Shown piece after piece: positions 11,262 to 24,553 of a DNA stretch of 64,000 bases. The number at the start of each line of letters is the position of its first letter. Positions within the stretch are counted from its first letter, which is position 1. Both the position numbers and the translations under genes were made by a program. The notes beneath the pieces are model-generated. The model saw only the letters and a program-made list of their open reading frames with translations. It did no database searches and had not been told where the DNA came from. Source of the DNA: Desarmillaria ectypa (Eukaryota > Basidiomycota > Agaricomycetes > Agaricales > Physalacriaceae); NCBI GenBank assembly GCA_030407005.1, contig JAUDYN010000008.1:1240001-1304000 (forward strand), given 5' to 3'.

Positions 11262-13061
11262 TTAGAATGTGATCTTCTTTTTATTGTCGAAAGGCACGAT
11301 ACCACCTGACCGAGGATTAAATCCTCCACGCCCGCCTCTTCCACCGCGTCCGCCACGGTCACCACCAAATCCTCTGCCACCACTACGTCCACCACGGTCA
11401 CCAAATCCTCTACCACCACGGTCACCAAATCCTCTACCACCGCGATCACCAAATCCACGGCCCCTACCTCTTACTCCACGTCCGCCACCACCAGAAGCAT
11501 CACGCGGTTGCGAATAGTCAACCCGGATAGTCCTGCCAGCGATCTCTTGACCTTGTGCAGCAGCAAAAGCTTTCTTCGCACCCTCGATATCCTCAAACTC
11601 GACGTATCCGAACCCTTTCATGCGCCCAGTGTCCCGGTCCGTTGGAAGTCGGACATTCTTCACACCGTACTCGTTGAAAAACTCCCACACGTTATCCTCG
11701 TTCGCATCAAAGCTGAGGTTACCCAAGAAGAGCGTGCTGCTCGGCTCGCTTGCCTCATCGCCAAACTTCTTGGCTCGGCTAGCCGTGCGGTCTGCAGAGG
11801 GGGGTTGCGATTTGTCGACAAATATGGCGCGTCCGTCGATTTCATGACCAGACATCTCTAGTGCTTTCTCCACCGCGTCCGACGAGGTAAAGTGCACGTA
11901 TCCGAACCCACGAGACTTTCCCGTGTTGCGGTCAAGCTGGACGTGCGCAGAAACGACCTCACCGCATTCAGCGAACTCGGTCGCTAGTCGTTCGTCATCA
12001 ACATCCCAAGAAAGTTTGCCAACGAAGATGGATTTTGTGGCTTCTTCGTCGGTAGTGGTGGGGGCAGCGACACCATCGGCAAGTTTTATCTTTTTTGGGG
12101 GAGCAGCGTCATCGCCGGAGGCTTTACGCTTGCCTGAGATAGATGAGGAAAAAAGAAACTTGTAGAGAATGCCATGGCATACCGTTCACAACTGGTTTGA
12201 CAGCGTCGTCGCCCATCTCAACATCCGAATCTGAGTCCGAGTCGGACGATTCATCTTCCTTTGTCTTCTTGTCCGCCCCTTTATCTTCAGAATCTGAGGA
12301 CTCGTCACTCGAAGACTCTGCCTTCTTGGGCGCAGCCGTGGATTTCTTTACATCCTCGTCGCTCTCGCTATCTGACGAGTCTGAAGATGAAGCAACTTGT
12401 TTAGCAGGTATGGGCTTCTTCTGCGCAGGTGCAGATGATTTCTCTTCCTTATCACTTTCGCTTTCTGATGATTCCCCTGAAGAAGACTCAACTTTTTTAG
12501 TAGCAGCGGCGGGCTTGGCGTCCGACTCTGACTCTGATTCAGAGTCAGAGTCAGAAGAGTCGGATGTAGCAGTGGCTTTCTTGGGCCCAGGTGCTTTCTT
12601 CGAGCTGACCTGAGCAGCCTTAGGTTTTTCACCTTCGGATTCAGATTCGCTGCTCTCCTCGGACGACGATTCAGCCGCCTTGGCCTACATGGCGGGTGAA
12701 CGTCAGACCTTGTTCTTAAGTAAAAGACCTAGAGCATACCTTGCCCTTGCCCTTCGGCTTTTCATCCTCAGATTCCGACGATGACGACTCGGCCTTCTTC
12801 ACGGGCTTTTTCGTATTTTTTGACTTCTAACATCATTGTCATTAGCTCGTATCAATAGGCAAAGCAGGGCCTAACACACTTTCTCATCGACCACAGCCTT
12901 AACGGGTGAAACGGGCTTCTATCATTATCTTGAGCCCTGGTATCTCATTCGACAAAATTTTAACATACGGTTCCATTCTTGACGGCCTTTGCGGACTTGT
13001 CTACCTTCTTAGACTCCTTCTTTTTGTCAGTCTTTTTGTCAACTTTGGTGGTTTTGGCCAT
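11262..13061 (-). CDS. Nucleolin / NSR1 / gar2-like nucleolar RNA-binding protein
   Basis: This nucleolar protein acts in pre-rRNA processing. The ATG at 13061-13059 gives a Lys-rich start (MAKTTKVDKKTDKKKESKK). Several exons between about 12.2 and 12.8 kb encode alternating acidic and serine runs (SDSDSESES-type, likely CK2 sites) with Lys/Pro/Ala-rich spacers. The last exon carries two RRMs. The first starts KSIFVGKLSWDVDDERLA with RNP1 KSRGFGYVHF; the second has TLFLGNLSFDANEDNVWEFF with RNP1 MKGFGYVEF. A C-terminal glycine-arginine domain of GGRGFGDR-type repeats ends in FDNKKKITF. This acidic, RRM1-RRM2, RGG order is diagnostic. It shares a 208-base divergent promoter with the tubulin cofactor D gene. 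Confidence 0.93.
11389..11460 (-). repeat. 24-base tandem repeat in the RGG domain of the nucleolin-like gene
   Basis: Three consecutive 24-base units (11389-11412, 11413-11436, 11437-11460). The first two are identical and the third differs at a few positions. On the minus strand each encodes eight residues of the GGRGFGDR type. Copy number is likely variable between strains. Confidence 0.85.
12524..12552. repeat. Perfect inverted repeat inside the acidic coding tract
   Basis: Two 14-base arms (12524-12537 and 12539-12552) are exact inverse complements around a single T. It lies in the region encoding alternating Ser and Asp/Glu. The palindrome arises because SDSDS and SESES can be written with complementary codons; it could form a hairpin in DNA or mRNA. 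Confidence 0.85.
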
Positions 13062-13269
13062 GGCTACAGAGAAAAGGATATGGGAGTGTGTGTAGAAGAA
13101 AGTAGTGCCTAATTTTGGCGAAAATTTTTTTAGGGAGTGTCAGTCACGTGCATAAATATACCGTTCACACGGTACATTTCGGGAATTTGTCCCACCATCG
13201 ACGCCAACCTCCATGACTGAAAGCTGAACGATAGTACAATATTTTTCTACCATATCAACTATTTCATCC
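13062..13269. promoter_or_regulatory. Divergent promoter between the nucleolin-like and TBCD genes
   Basis: Only 208 bases separate the start codons of the minus-strand nucleolin-like gene and the plus-strand TBCD gene, so both promoters must lie or overlap here. A T-rich stretch occurs near 13115-13130. No named factor site was identified. Confidence 0.55.
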
Positions 13270-16200
13270 ATGGACGAGTCTGGAGAAGGAAGACTCTTTG
13301 CAAGATTCGAGAAATATGCCGAATTCGCGGATATACAACGATCTCTCCTTTCATTGGATTTGACTGTCATGCCTACAGCGGAAGAAAGTAAGGAAGAGAC
13401 GGTCAAGCTGCAGAGGCTCTCAGATATAGTGCGTATGCATTATCAAGAGCGTAACTCCAATTTCTCAAGATCAGTTAGCTCGATGAATATCAAGAACAGT
13501 CATATCTCTTGGATCCGTACCTCGAAGGACTTGTTGTTCCCGTGGTGGACCGTCTGAAGTCGCATGCACATGTATCAGCATCCCATCCTTCAACAGTCTT
13601 TTCAACAGAACGAGTGCAACGCGTTGCTCTGCTCTTATACGGCTATATCAAGTGCCGCGGATACAAGACAATAAGTCAGCATTCGTTCGCGTGTAATCGC
13701 CTCTGCCTCTCCTAACAAAGTTCCAGTCAGATTTCTTCCCCACGAAATCGCGGATCTATCTATTGCATTGAGTTATATGCAAAACGCGAACACTTTAGTG
13801 GTTGAAACAGACCAATGGGCTCTGCGTTATACCTTTCTACTTTGGTTGTCTCTTATCTGCATGCTTCCTTTTGATTTGGCGCAATTTGATGAAGTCGAAG
13901 GTGGAAACCAGACAGCCCTTTCCATAGAGCACATTGGGAAAGGATTTATGTCCAATGCTGGCTTAGAGCGCGAAGGCGCTGCAATTATGCTGTCGCGTCT
14001 GTATATGAGGTGTGTTCGCGATCAAGTTCCAGAATGTATTGCTTATTGAATTAGAAAGGATACCCTCACAATATTTCGCCTTTATCTGTCCTGGTGTAAA
14101 GATACCATCCTAGAGTCCAAGGATCCTTTCACGGTGAATACTCCTCCTATATTCGCCTATTTCGTGGACATCTGAGCGCGTCGTCAGGTCATTGGACTCC
14201 TACAGGTGCTGTGTGAAGTTTTAAAGTCAGGGTCTGTGGGTCAAGTTGAAATGGCTCTACCTGATGTTCTTATCATCGCTGCCACTCTGGAGGGAGAATC
14301 GACTCTCTTCGCTAATACCGTTGTCAGGAAGTATAAAACGAAGCTCGTATCACGCGTAGCGTTACGCATATTACCGGCTAGATCGGCCAGAGGGACTGAC
14401 AGCCAGGGTGGCATGGATGTCCCGGACTCGATCGAAATCGTCCTGGAGCAGCTCTTTCAGAGCCTCCAAGATAAAGTATAGTTTTTCAAAATTCTTCCGT
14501 GCCATGTATTGATGGAGTACACCTAGGATACCGTCGTCCGATGGTCAGCGGCCAAAGGCATCGCGAGAATTTCAGATCGCCTCCCAACCGACTTCGCAGA
14601 TCAAGTGCTTGACACAATCATGGGACTCTTTACAATACATTCTGTGGCGGCAGCAAGCATATATGATCTTCCTGCTATCGCAGAAGGTACTTGGCATGGT
14701 TCGTCTCTTGCTTGTGCCGAAATGGCACGTAGAGGCCTCGTTAGCTCGGAGAAACTCCCCGAGTTACTTAATTGGCTTTCAAAGGTCAATGAGCTGGACC
14801 TAATGCCTCTTCTATTTAGGCTCACGTTTCCCTTTAGGCATTGTATTTTGATTTGAGGAAAGGTGCTCATTCCATAGGTTCTAATGTTCGCGATGCTGCT
14901 GCATATGTTATCTGGGCTCTTGCTAGGAGCAAAAATCCCAGCGAATTGGCACCTCACGCTGAGAAACTCGCTCGTCAATTAGTCACGGTCTCGCTTTACG
15001 ATCGTGAAATACATATTCGACGAGCTGCCAGCGCCGCCTTCCAGGAACATGTGGGAAGGACAGTGAGTGAGGTATTCATCGCATGCGGGTATTGTATGAA
15101 ATTTTCTTAGGGACTATTCCCTCACGGAATTGACGTCTTACGCAAGACTGACTTCTACGCTGTGGGCATTAGGCGGAATTCATTTCTCGTTGCAGCGCCT
15201 CAAGTTGCTGAGTATGCATCTCAGTTGTTCTCTAGTTCGGCTGGCTCAACCACCACAGGCACCCGGAATACCGACGATATCTTTTTGATCACCTTTTAGA
15301 TGTACCGCTGAGGCACTGGGATGCGAACATGCGACAGCTAGCATCTCAGTCCCTTCGTCTCATTTGCCTTTTAGATCTATCAGGATTGGGTCCACAAGTC
15401 TGCTCCAGAGCCGTTCGTCAGTTCATTTATGTATTGCTATCCACTCATAGCAGAAACAGGCAAAATTGCTCGAATCCCCTGATAATACGGATATTCACGG
15501 AGGCCTTCTTGCATTGACCGAGCTATCTATTGCCTGCCGTGATCGGGCTTCATCAGAAGTCGAAAGGGAGCAACAAATGCGAAATGTATGTTGCGTGCGG
15601 GTCGTACATTGTGTTATTGATGTTCTTTCTAGATTTTCAAATACCTTGCAATTGTACCTCACACTGTCTTGGTAGGATCTCGAAATGAGATCGTTACTGC
15701 AGCAGCATGCCAGTTGATCGCAAGTACGGTGACGTTGGCGGAGATCAGGATGGGGCCAAATAGGTCTGTTCCCAAATGGAGACAGGTTATAGACTTTGGT
15801 TTGAAGCATCGGCGTGTCCCTGTGCAGGAAGCTGCGGCGATGGCTATGGCTTCCATCAGTAAATTGGTGGACTGCTTTGCTACTGTTACCAGATGAGTCG
15901 TTTTTTTCTGCTTCTCATATCGTCCATTCATTCTTACGACTCTATCCCTAAACATTGATCCGGGAATTGAGATCTGGGTCCTTCTCCAGTCAGCAGAGCC
16001 TTGGCCGAGTATTGGGTATGATCGATTACGACTCTTTCCCGAAATGCTTGCCGGATAGTATTAGCTGTCTTCTAGAGTGTGCCAGACCCTCAGTCAGCGC
16101 TCATCAGTCTTTTTATATCTCGCAGCTTCCTGACTCTGTCTTTAGCCAAAGGCCTTCAGTGCTAATGTGGAAGCTCGTCGTAACTGTTATATTGCCATGC

Positions 16201-17668
16201 CTCAAATCATTCAAAATATAGCTCTGCATCTCAATGACCGTATGTTACTTGTATGTATTTCACGACAGATCTCTGAACTCCTGCATAGACATGTCTCCAG
16301 AAGTCTTTGCTTCATTGTTTGACGCACTTTTGGGTGGATTAGAAGACTACACAATTGATGAACGAGGTGATGTTGGCTCGTGGATCCGAATGGCTTGTGT
16401 ACGAGGCCTGACATCGGTCTCTCAAATTCTCTTCTCGAACGCTAGGACCATCATCTGCTTTGATGATTACTTACCTCCGTCGAAATATCACCTCGCTGTA
16501 ATCGGGATTCTCAAACAAGGTGTTGAGAGGTTGGATAATGTTAGACAGGACGCCGGAGAGTGTATTCTAAGACTTCTTCGGCTGCCTCTGCCAGATGTGA
16601 AGGGCGCCGAGCGCTGGCAGTTGCCGAGTTGTGGCTTACTCGTGGAACTTTTTGCATCGTAAGTTTTCAGTTCACCTTTGTGTACTGATTCTAAAACATT
16701 ATATGCCAGTGGCACTGAAAGTGTGAGCTGGAGCGATGGGCACTGGTTGTTCCCCAGGGCTGTTCGTCTTTTAGAAATCGAAGAATATCGTCAACCGGTC
16801 CTGACGGGCCTTGTTATGAGTCTAGGCAGTAAGACGGATAGCATTGTATGTATACCTTCCATCCATCAGTCACCTGTTTACCCTGTTGATGCGAATACTT
16901 CTCAGCATCGACCCGTCTCAACAAGCTTGTCGGCATATGCACAATCTTTACCTGCCAGCGGGCAAACAGATGCTTACGACCTTGTCACATTTGCGAATGG
17001 TTTAATCAAATATGCTAAGGCAAACCTAGGATCTAACAATATCGTCGTACCAGTTCTCCAAACGTTCAATGTCCTGCTTGAGGCTGGGGCGCTCGAAAGA
17101 CTTTCCTCTGATGATTCTGGCATCAAAAGGTTGCTTGATTTTCATTATGATTGTTTCTGGCTGACTTTTCCTCAGTCTGGATAATTTGCATCTGATGGCG
17201 TCTCGACATGTAGATCGACTGAAGAGCATTCAACGAATCCATGAATCCATGAAAATGTAAGTGCAATATCAAATTCTGCCCATCCCACTAAGGTCAAATT
17301 TTAAGTGTTGTCAATCTCCTCGCATTTGATGTGATGTTTGAACGATGCATTACTAGTCTTCCAAGTCTTCTTGCTCATCGATTCCCCACCGTAAGTCTTC
17401 GTTCCATTTAAAATGACTTTGTGCCTTACATCATTCGCATAGATCCGCTCGGATGCAGCTGAATTTCTGTACCTCAAAATCCAGAGTATGGACCTCAACA
17501 GAGATACTGAGGAAGTAGAAGAGCTATTGTTGGAGACCGAATGGTGTGCAATTAATAACCGATTTCGAGTAATCATTGATGTTCAAACTTCGTAGGACAT
17601 CAAGCGATATCGAGGCTGTTCGCCGAAATGCGCAACATGTAGTGGAATTATTTATGGGTGAAACATGA
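13270..17668 (+). CDS. TBCD: Tubulin-folding cofactor D (TBCD / Cin1 / Alp1)
   Basis: Cofactor D captures beta-tubulin and, with cofactors C and E, assembles the alpha/beta dimer. The ATG at 13270 gives MDESGEGRLFARFEKYAEF. The next exons yield LDEYQEQSYLLDPYLEGLVV, a block ending LLLYGYIKCRGYKTI, and FLPHEIADLSIALSYMQN followed by RYTFLLWLSLICMLPFDL, a hallmark of TBCD. Downstream are HEAT-type repeats (for example DRLPTDFADQVLDTIMGLF, EGTWHGSSLACAEMARRGL and LRKGAHSIGSNVRDAAAYVI). The C-terminal TBCD domain includes a block ending SWIRMACVRGLTSVSQIL. The last exon ends RRNAQHVVELFMGET with TGA at 17666-17668. More than ten short introns interrupt it. Length of roughly 1,100 residues matches the family, and no break was found in the exons I followed. 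Confidence 0.92.
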
Positions 17669-17850
17669 ATCCCTTGGTCTATGTTACGGACAAGTGAGCA
17701 TCTGAGCAGATAAGGCGGCTCAAGGTGGCTGTAGCCGGACCGTGGGAAAACTGATCGAGTCGTCACTGTTTGGTGCATAGACGTCGACCATTAACTCCTC
17801 CCTTCCATATCCCTGTCACATCGACGGTAGAATTTGTGTAATTTTGGAAA

Positions 17851-19884
<2,034 letters not shown>

Positions 19885-22027
19885 AAAGTGATACGACATT
19901 GATGATGATTATGAGCTGCTTCGAGGACTCTTTCCTGCCTCCATACCCCAGTATTTCCCTCAACTACCGAGATAATTTTTGTAGCCCTATTCTTCGAAGC
20001 AGGAGAATACGGAGTCATTGAATACTGCACTTAGGCCGTATCCCAATGAAGGCTCTCAGGGACATTACTTTTTCCGCTTAAATTGATCATACAATTCGTA
20101 TCCCGGCATAAATGGAGAACGCAAAAGAACACGCGATGCCAGTACGGTGGGCATTTGACTCGGATTTATCATACAGAAGAATCAAGGAAACTTTCAATAC
20201 CTCGGAGCATTTGCGAACGCTAATAGAGCAAGTGCGATAAGTAGATGAGAAACAGCACTGTGCAGCATGCCAATTACGAGCGCTATGACGAGAAACGTAT
20301 CCAGAACATTCTCTGCGCCATCTCGAGATATGTACTGGTTCTAACTTGCCGAGTACGAGAGGCACGGGATAATGATGGCTTCTGTACACAACGGCTCAGA
20401 ATGTGCGGTCCGTGGCAGACGGCAGGAAAACTTGAGCGTTTTATATTCAAGTGGCTGAACTATCAAGACCGGCAGACGCACCGAGGTCTATCCCAAATAT
20501 TCCATCTGTGGCCTAGGAATAAATCTGGAAACGATCTACATTTGAATGAGTTTCAACCTCGGTACCATTACAACTATACATACCAGAGGGAGGGGGGGAA
20601 AGAAAGGTACCGGAGCGCGGCAATGTCCCGTCCTAAGTGAGAATCTGAATGGCTCTCAGTGAGTGATTCTTGATGATGATGGAAAAGCGAATGTATGTTA
20701 TAGAACAGCTGTGAGAGGCTTTTGTATAAGAAACTCATTGCGCGCACGCGGTGTCAATGGAGATTGTTACATCAGGATCGGAGTACCGCCTGTAGGAGAA
20801 GGAGGCTCCCATGGCAGCCTTGGCAGGGGATAGGGTATATGAGCCCGGTGGCCAAAGATTTTGAGGAGATTTCTCTGTTTGCATACGTCCATAACAGATG
20901 ATATATATCGTGATCGATGAGTACTGTGGCGCAACCCGGGAAAGTGACGGAATTTGAGCAGTGACCCTCGGGTATATTCATTGTCGCGACGAGCGGCGGA
21001 AGGAAGACTCATTGGGATTACCCGGCGGTACGGAGAACAACAGTAGTCAGATGTGGTCAGATGTTACAAGTCCCCCCTTAGAGCGCTTCCCTTTGTACCG
21101 GAAGTACTTGGACGGCCAGTGATGTGATGCAACCGACGGTTAGGGAATTGAGATCGATCCAACATTTAAATGTTGATCAAGGACAGGCATTTATATAACA
21201 AGAGAACAAGTCATTGACAAGGACCGAGAATACTGCCTGACGACATGACCGAGTACGGCGAAGCAACGAGCAAAGTAGACAAAGGAGAATCGGAATTTCG
21301 CCCGAAGGTAACTGCAGAATGCAGTCTCGACTAATGGTCCCAGCAGCCACAAGCCTGGAGATAGGATGACGCCACGAACATCCCGTGGACAGACAGATGC
21401 CGTGTAGGGGGCCTGTGGGCGATAAGTATGGCCCTAGAGAAGAGGTATGCGTTAAAAGGAAATAGCTGAGCACGGAACAGAACGCACTGGATGGAACGAA
21501 CGATCAAGTACTGATTGGAACGAAATTGGAACGCAAGCGGTAAGACAATTCCGTGATCCATTGATTTCTTAACCCTTGCCGTACCAGTGCCATATCCTTG
21601 GGAACACACGAGACATGGAAAAGAGACATACATGGCAAGTTGAAATAATCAAGGTTTTAACTTTGTGTAAAATACAGAAATAGGCACGAGGCGTGATATC
21701 CGTAGTCTACCTGTTTCCGGGTGATATATGGTGTTAGGAAGGTATGATAAGGGCCAGGGTCCTACATGGAGAAGAGTAGAACGGGAAGAAGAGATCCAGA
21801 CAGTGGCATGAGTGGCAGGCAGGATAAAAATGTAGAAGAGTATGTAATAGGGAATAACGTGGTTAGCTCAACTGGGCAAATGCGGACTTGGTAAAAATTT
21901 ATACAAACGCTTGTCGCCACCTGCAGCCATGTGTTCAGATATAAGGCGGTAATACTAAGGGGTGCCTTCATTCCTAATATATATTCTTCCTCGTTCTCTC
22001 CCTTCCCTTTCTCTCTCTCCCCTCTTC
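19885..22027. other. Intergenic region between VMA2 and the Tcp11/SOK1 gene
   Basis: About 2.1 kb without a confident gene. A hydrophobic minus-strand exon candidate at 20201-20340 is listed separately. The last 70 bases before 22028 are pyrimidine-rich (CTCTCTCC-type), as often seen in leaders of expressed fungal genes. No clear repeat was seen. Confidence 0.55.
20201..20340 (-). other. Possible exon of a small membrane or secreted protein
   Basis: Between a TAG acceptor-like site (before 20340) and a GTATTG donor-like site (after 20201) the minus strand is open and encodes a strongly hydrophobic segment. It contains NVLDTFLVIALVIGMLHSAV followed by LLIALALLAFANAP. An internal ATG at 20268 would give a classical signal peptide (MLHSAVSHLLIALALLAFAN). 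A TATAAAA motif lies about 100 bases upstream. A downstream frame after a possible 42-base intron ends in GYELYDQFKRKK and a stop, but its acceptor (GAG) is weak. I do not recognise a family; it may be coincidence. Confidence 0.22.
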
Positions 22028-24553
22028 ATGGACGATCCCCATGGCTTTCCTTACAACCGCAAGCGCAAGGCCGACAGTGACGACCAGGACCCCTCATCGA
22101 CCGATGCTGTAGTTGACGCCATGCTCGTCGACCAGTCGCCATCAGGAGTGTCCTGCAATGCCCCACGACAGTCCTGGTTGGGTACCGGCGCCATTTGGGA
22201 TACTGGAGACTCACAGCTTGCTAGCCCCGCGAAACGCCCGCGCCACGAGACAGCAAAGATGCCTCCGAGGGCAATGCCGACCAGGCGACTCGCTTTGGCA
22301 CGAAAATTCCCAGTCAAAATCCCCCCCGCAAAGCCGCCGCCAATTGATAGATATGGCAGCGACGTCGAAGACCTTGGCATTGTATGCGGTGCGGATCCTG
22401 GGCCATCGACGGGTTCTCTCCTTCACCTTAGAGACACCCCTGTGGTCGCGAAATGTGTCTCGCGGCTGCCACAGCTCGCTGATGCCGCCCAGCCCATTCA
22501 CATAGAATTGAACTCACCACATACACCGCCCCAGCTGCCGCTTGTTAACAGACAGAGTCTGAAGGAGTTGGACCTGGACGTCATTCTTCGCAGCCCACAA
22601 CTCCGTGCGTAATTACATCTGTTGTACTATATGTCTTCTCAACCAGTCGATTTCACAGGCCACGACTTGCTATTTGATTCTGGTCTTCATTTCCGACCCA
22701 CAGGCAGCAGACGGAAACGCGAGCTTTCTGAAAAGTACTGGAAAGCAGTCACTCAGGAATTTGAGTCGGGTTGCACATGCATATCCTTCGACGTGCATGG
22801 TCAACCTCATTTACCCGTCGTTTGTGCTTGTCATCATTCTTCGCCTTCCGATATACCCGTCTCCGTATTTTCACCTTCCCTTCGTGTTGTAACGCTGCGA
22901 ATGCCGTCCCGCATTCGGCCACTCCTTTCAGAATTTCTAGAGGTCCTTCTTCTCGTTCTACAACCCCTCTCAAGCATATCTGGCATGTACGTAAATCCTG
23001 GATCCTTCAAATCCCAGATCCAGGAACATACGGCCCAGGCCAGCCACATTCGCTCTATATTCGATCCGTCACTCATCGAACAAGAGCTTAAGCATCGGGT
23101 TTTCGACCCTTCGGGATTGTTCCGCGCTATTGGTTCCACGCTCAAAGCCCACTGCGCTCCCATAAGGGACCAGGCAGTAGATGGCATGGTCGAGGTGGCT
23201 GAGGCGTGCAAACCTGGCAGCCAGATCGGCGGGGCGGATCCTATCAAGGCTATTCGGCTTTGTATGGACATCTTAGAACTCATGAAATTGGTTAGCTGCC
23301 GCATCATTTTTTTTTCAATTCATATTCTAACACTACCTTCTCGTTAGGACATCGCGAACCATCAGCTGCAAACCTTGCGTCCCTATCTCAAGCGAACGTC
23401 AGGTCATTGGGAGCTCAAGACTTTCAAAGGCCTCAAGCTGTATTCTTCCTTGACTGTGACTCGGGAGTGGATATGGCAATCGCACTCATCTATGCTTTCC
23501 CGTACAGCTGTCCTTTCACACCCGTCGTACTCAGACGGCCTCAAATACCCTCAATTGAAACGAAATCAACAAATTTATATCGCTGCCCTCAAGGGCCTTA
23601 CTGATCTTGTTTTTAATCCGCCAACGCGCATCTGCCCGTCATCATTGCCTAGTCCTTCTTCTACACCTCCGACATCGCCTACCACTCCACTTCCGGGCTT
23701 CCCAGAAACGTGTTATCTCGATAACAACCGCCTAGTGTTGCTTAGTGCAGATGCTGCTGATGTGACAGCAATGTTCATGTTTCTACTTCTGTACCGACAG
23801 TTGCTGTGCTCAGTAAACGGCGCCGTAACCCCACACCAACAAACTCCCAAGGTGGACGAGGCGTACTTAGTGAAGCTCAAAAATGAAATTCGGGACATCG
23901 GATCCTCTCGCATAGGCTACTGTTTCCTCGGACAGAATTCTTCCTCGGACGATGATGAAAAATGGCTACGCGTAAAACAGGATGTCGTCCTGCAGATTGC
24001 TATGCGAGCTAAAGAAAGTCAAAACAAAGCTTATTTATCATCTCTTTTCTCGCCTACATTATCATCAACAATATCAGCACCCTCATCTCCACTGTCACCA
24101 GCGCCACCTCCACCTCCATCACCTTCGCCATCGCTCGCATCTCCACCATCACCCTCCCCTCATTTGCGGCCTTCATGTTTATCGATCGGACCTCCTCCGG
24201 ACGAGCGGACCCTCAACATCGCTCAAAAATGGGCAGATCTCCATATCCAACCGAATTCACACCTCACGATACTGCTTCGTAACCGCCTTCGCGACGTCGT
24301 ATTTAATGCCGTCGTCGCTCTCTGCTACCCGGGCAGGGACTCTTCAACTGGACAGCTGTCGTCTGTTGATTTCTTCTCGATGATTTCCTCCACTTCACGG
24401 TCAACCGTGAATATCGGAACGGCTACCGGTATGGAACCTCTAGCCGAGGAGATTCGTACCCTCGCGGAGAAGATATCCCGGCTGGCGCTCATCCACCTCA
24501 ATGCATATCTACCGTTATACGAGCATCCCAGATTTCTGTCGTTGATGGCGTGA
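22028..24553 (+). CDS. Tcp11/SOK1-family protein
   Basis: Yeast Sok1 suppresses loss of cAMP-dependent kinase and mammalian TCP11 acts in cAMP-linked sperm function, so a role in cAMP/PKA signalling is likely here but inferred. The ATG at 22028 gives MDDPHGFPYNRKRKADSDDQ, a long disordered N-terminus with basic and Pro-rich segments. After an intron near 22.61 kb comes HDLLFDSGLHFRPTGSRRKR. The family core follows: GGADPIKAIRLCMDILELMK, joined across an intron to DIANHQLQTLRPYLKRTSGH. The last exon contains a Pro/Ser-rich insert (about 24.05-24.18 kb) inside the domain and ends YEHPRFLSLMA at 24553. Earlier in-frame codons exist upstream, but 22028 is the first ATG of the frame. Confidence 0.82.

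Noticed and set aside
20245..20640. 131-codon plus-strand frame opposite the hydrophobic exon
   Set aside because: Composition is irregular and no family is recognisable; it is probably the antisense shadow of random or minus-strand sequence.
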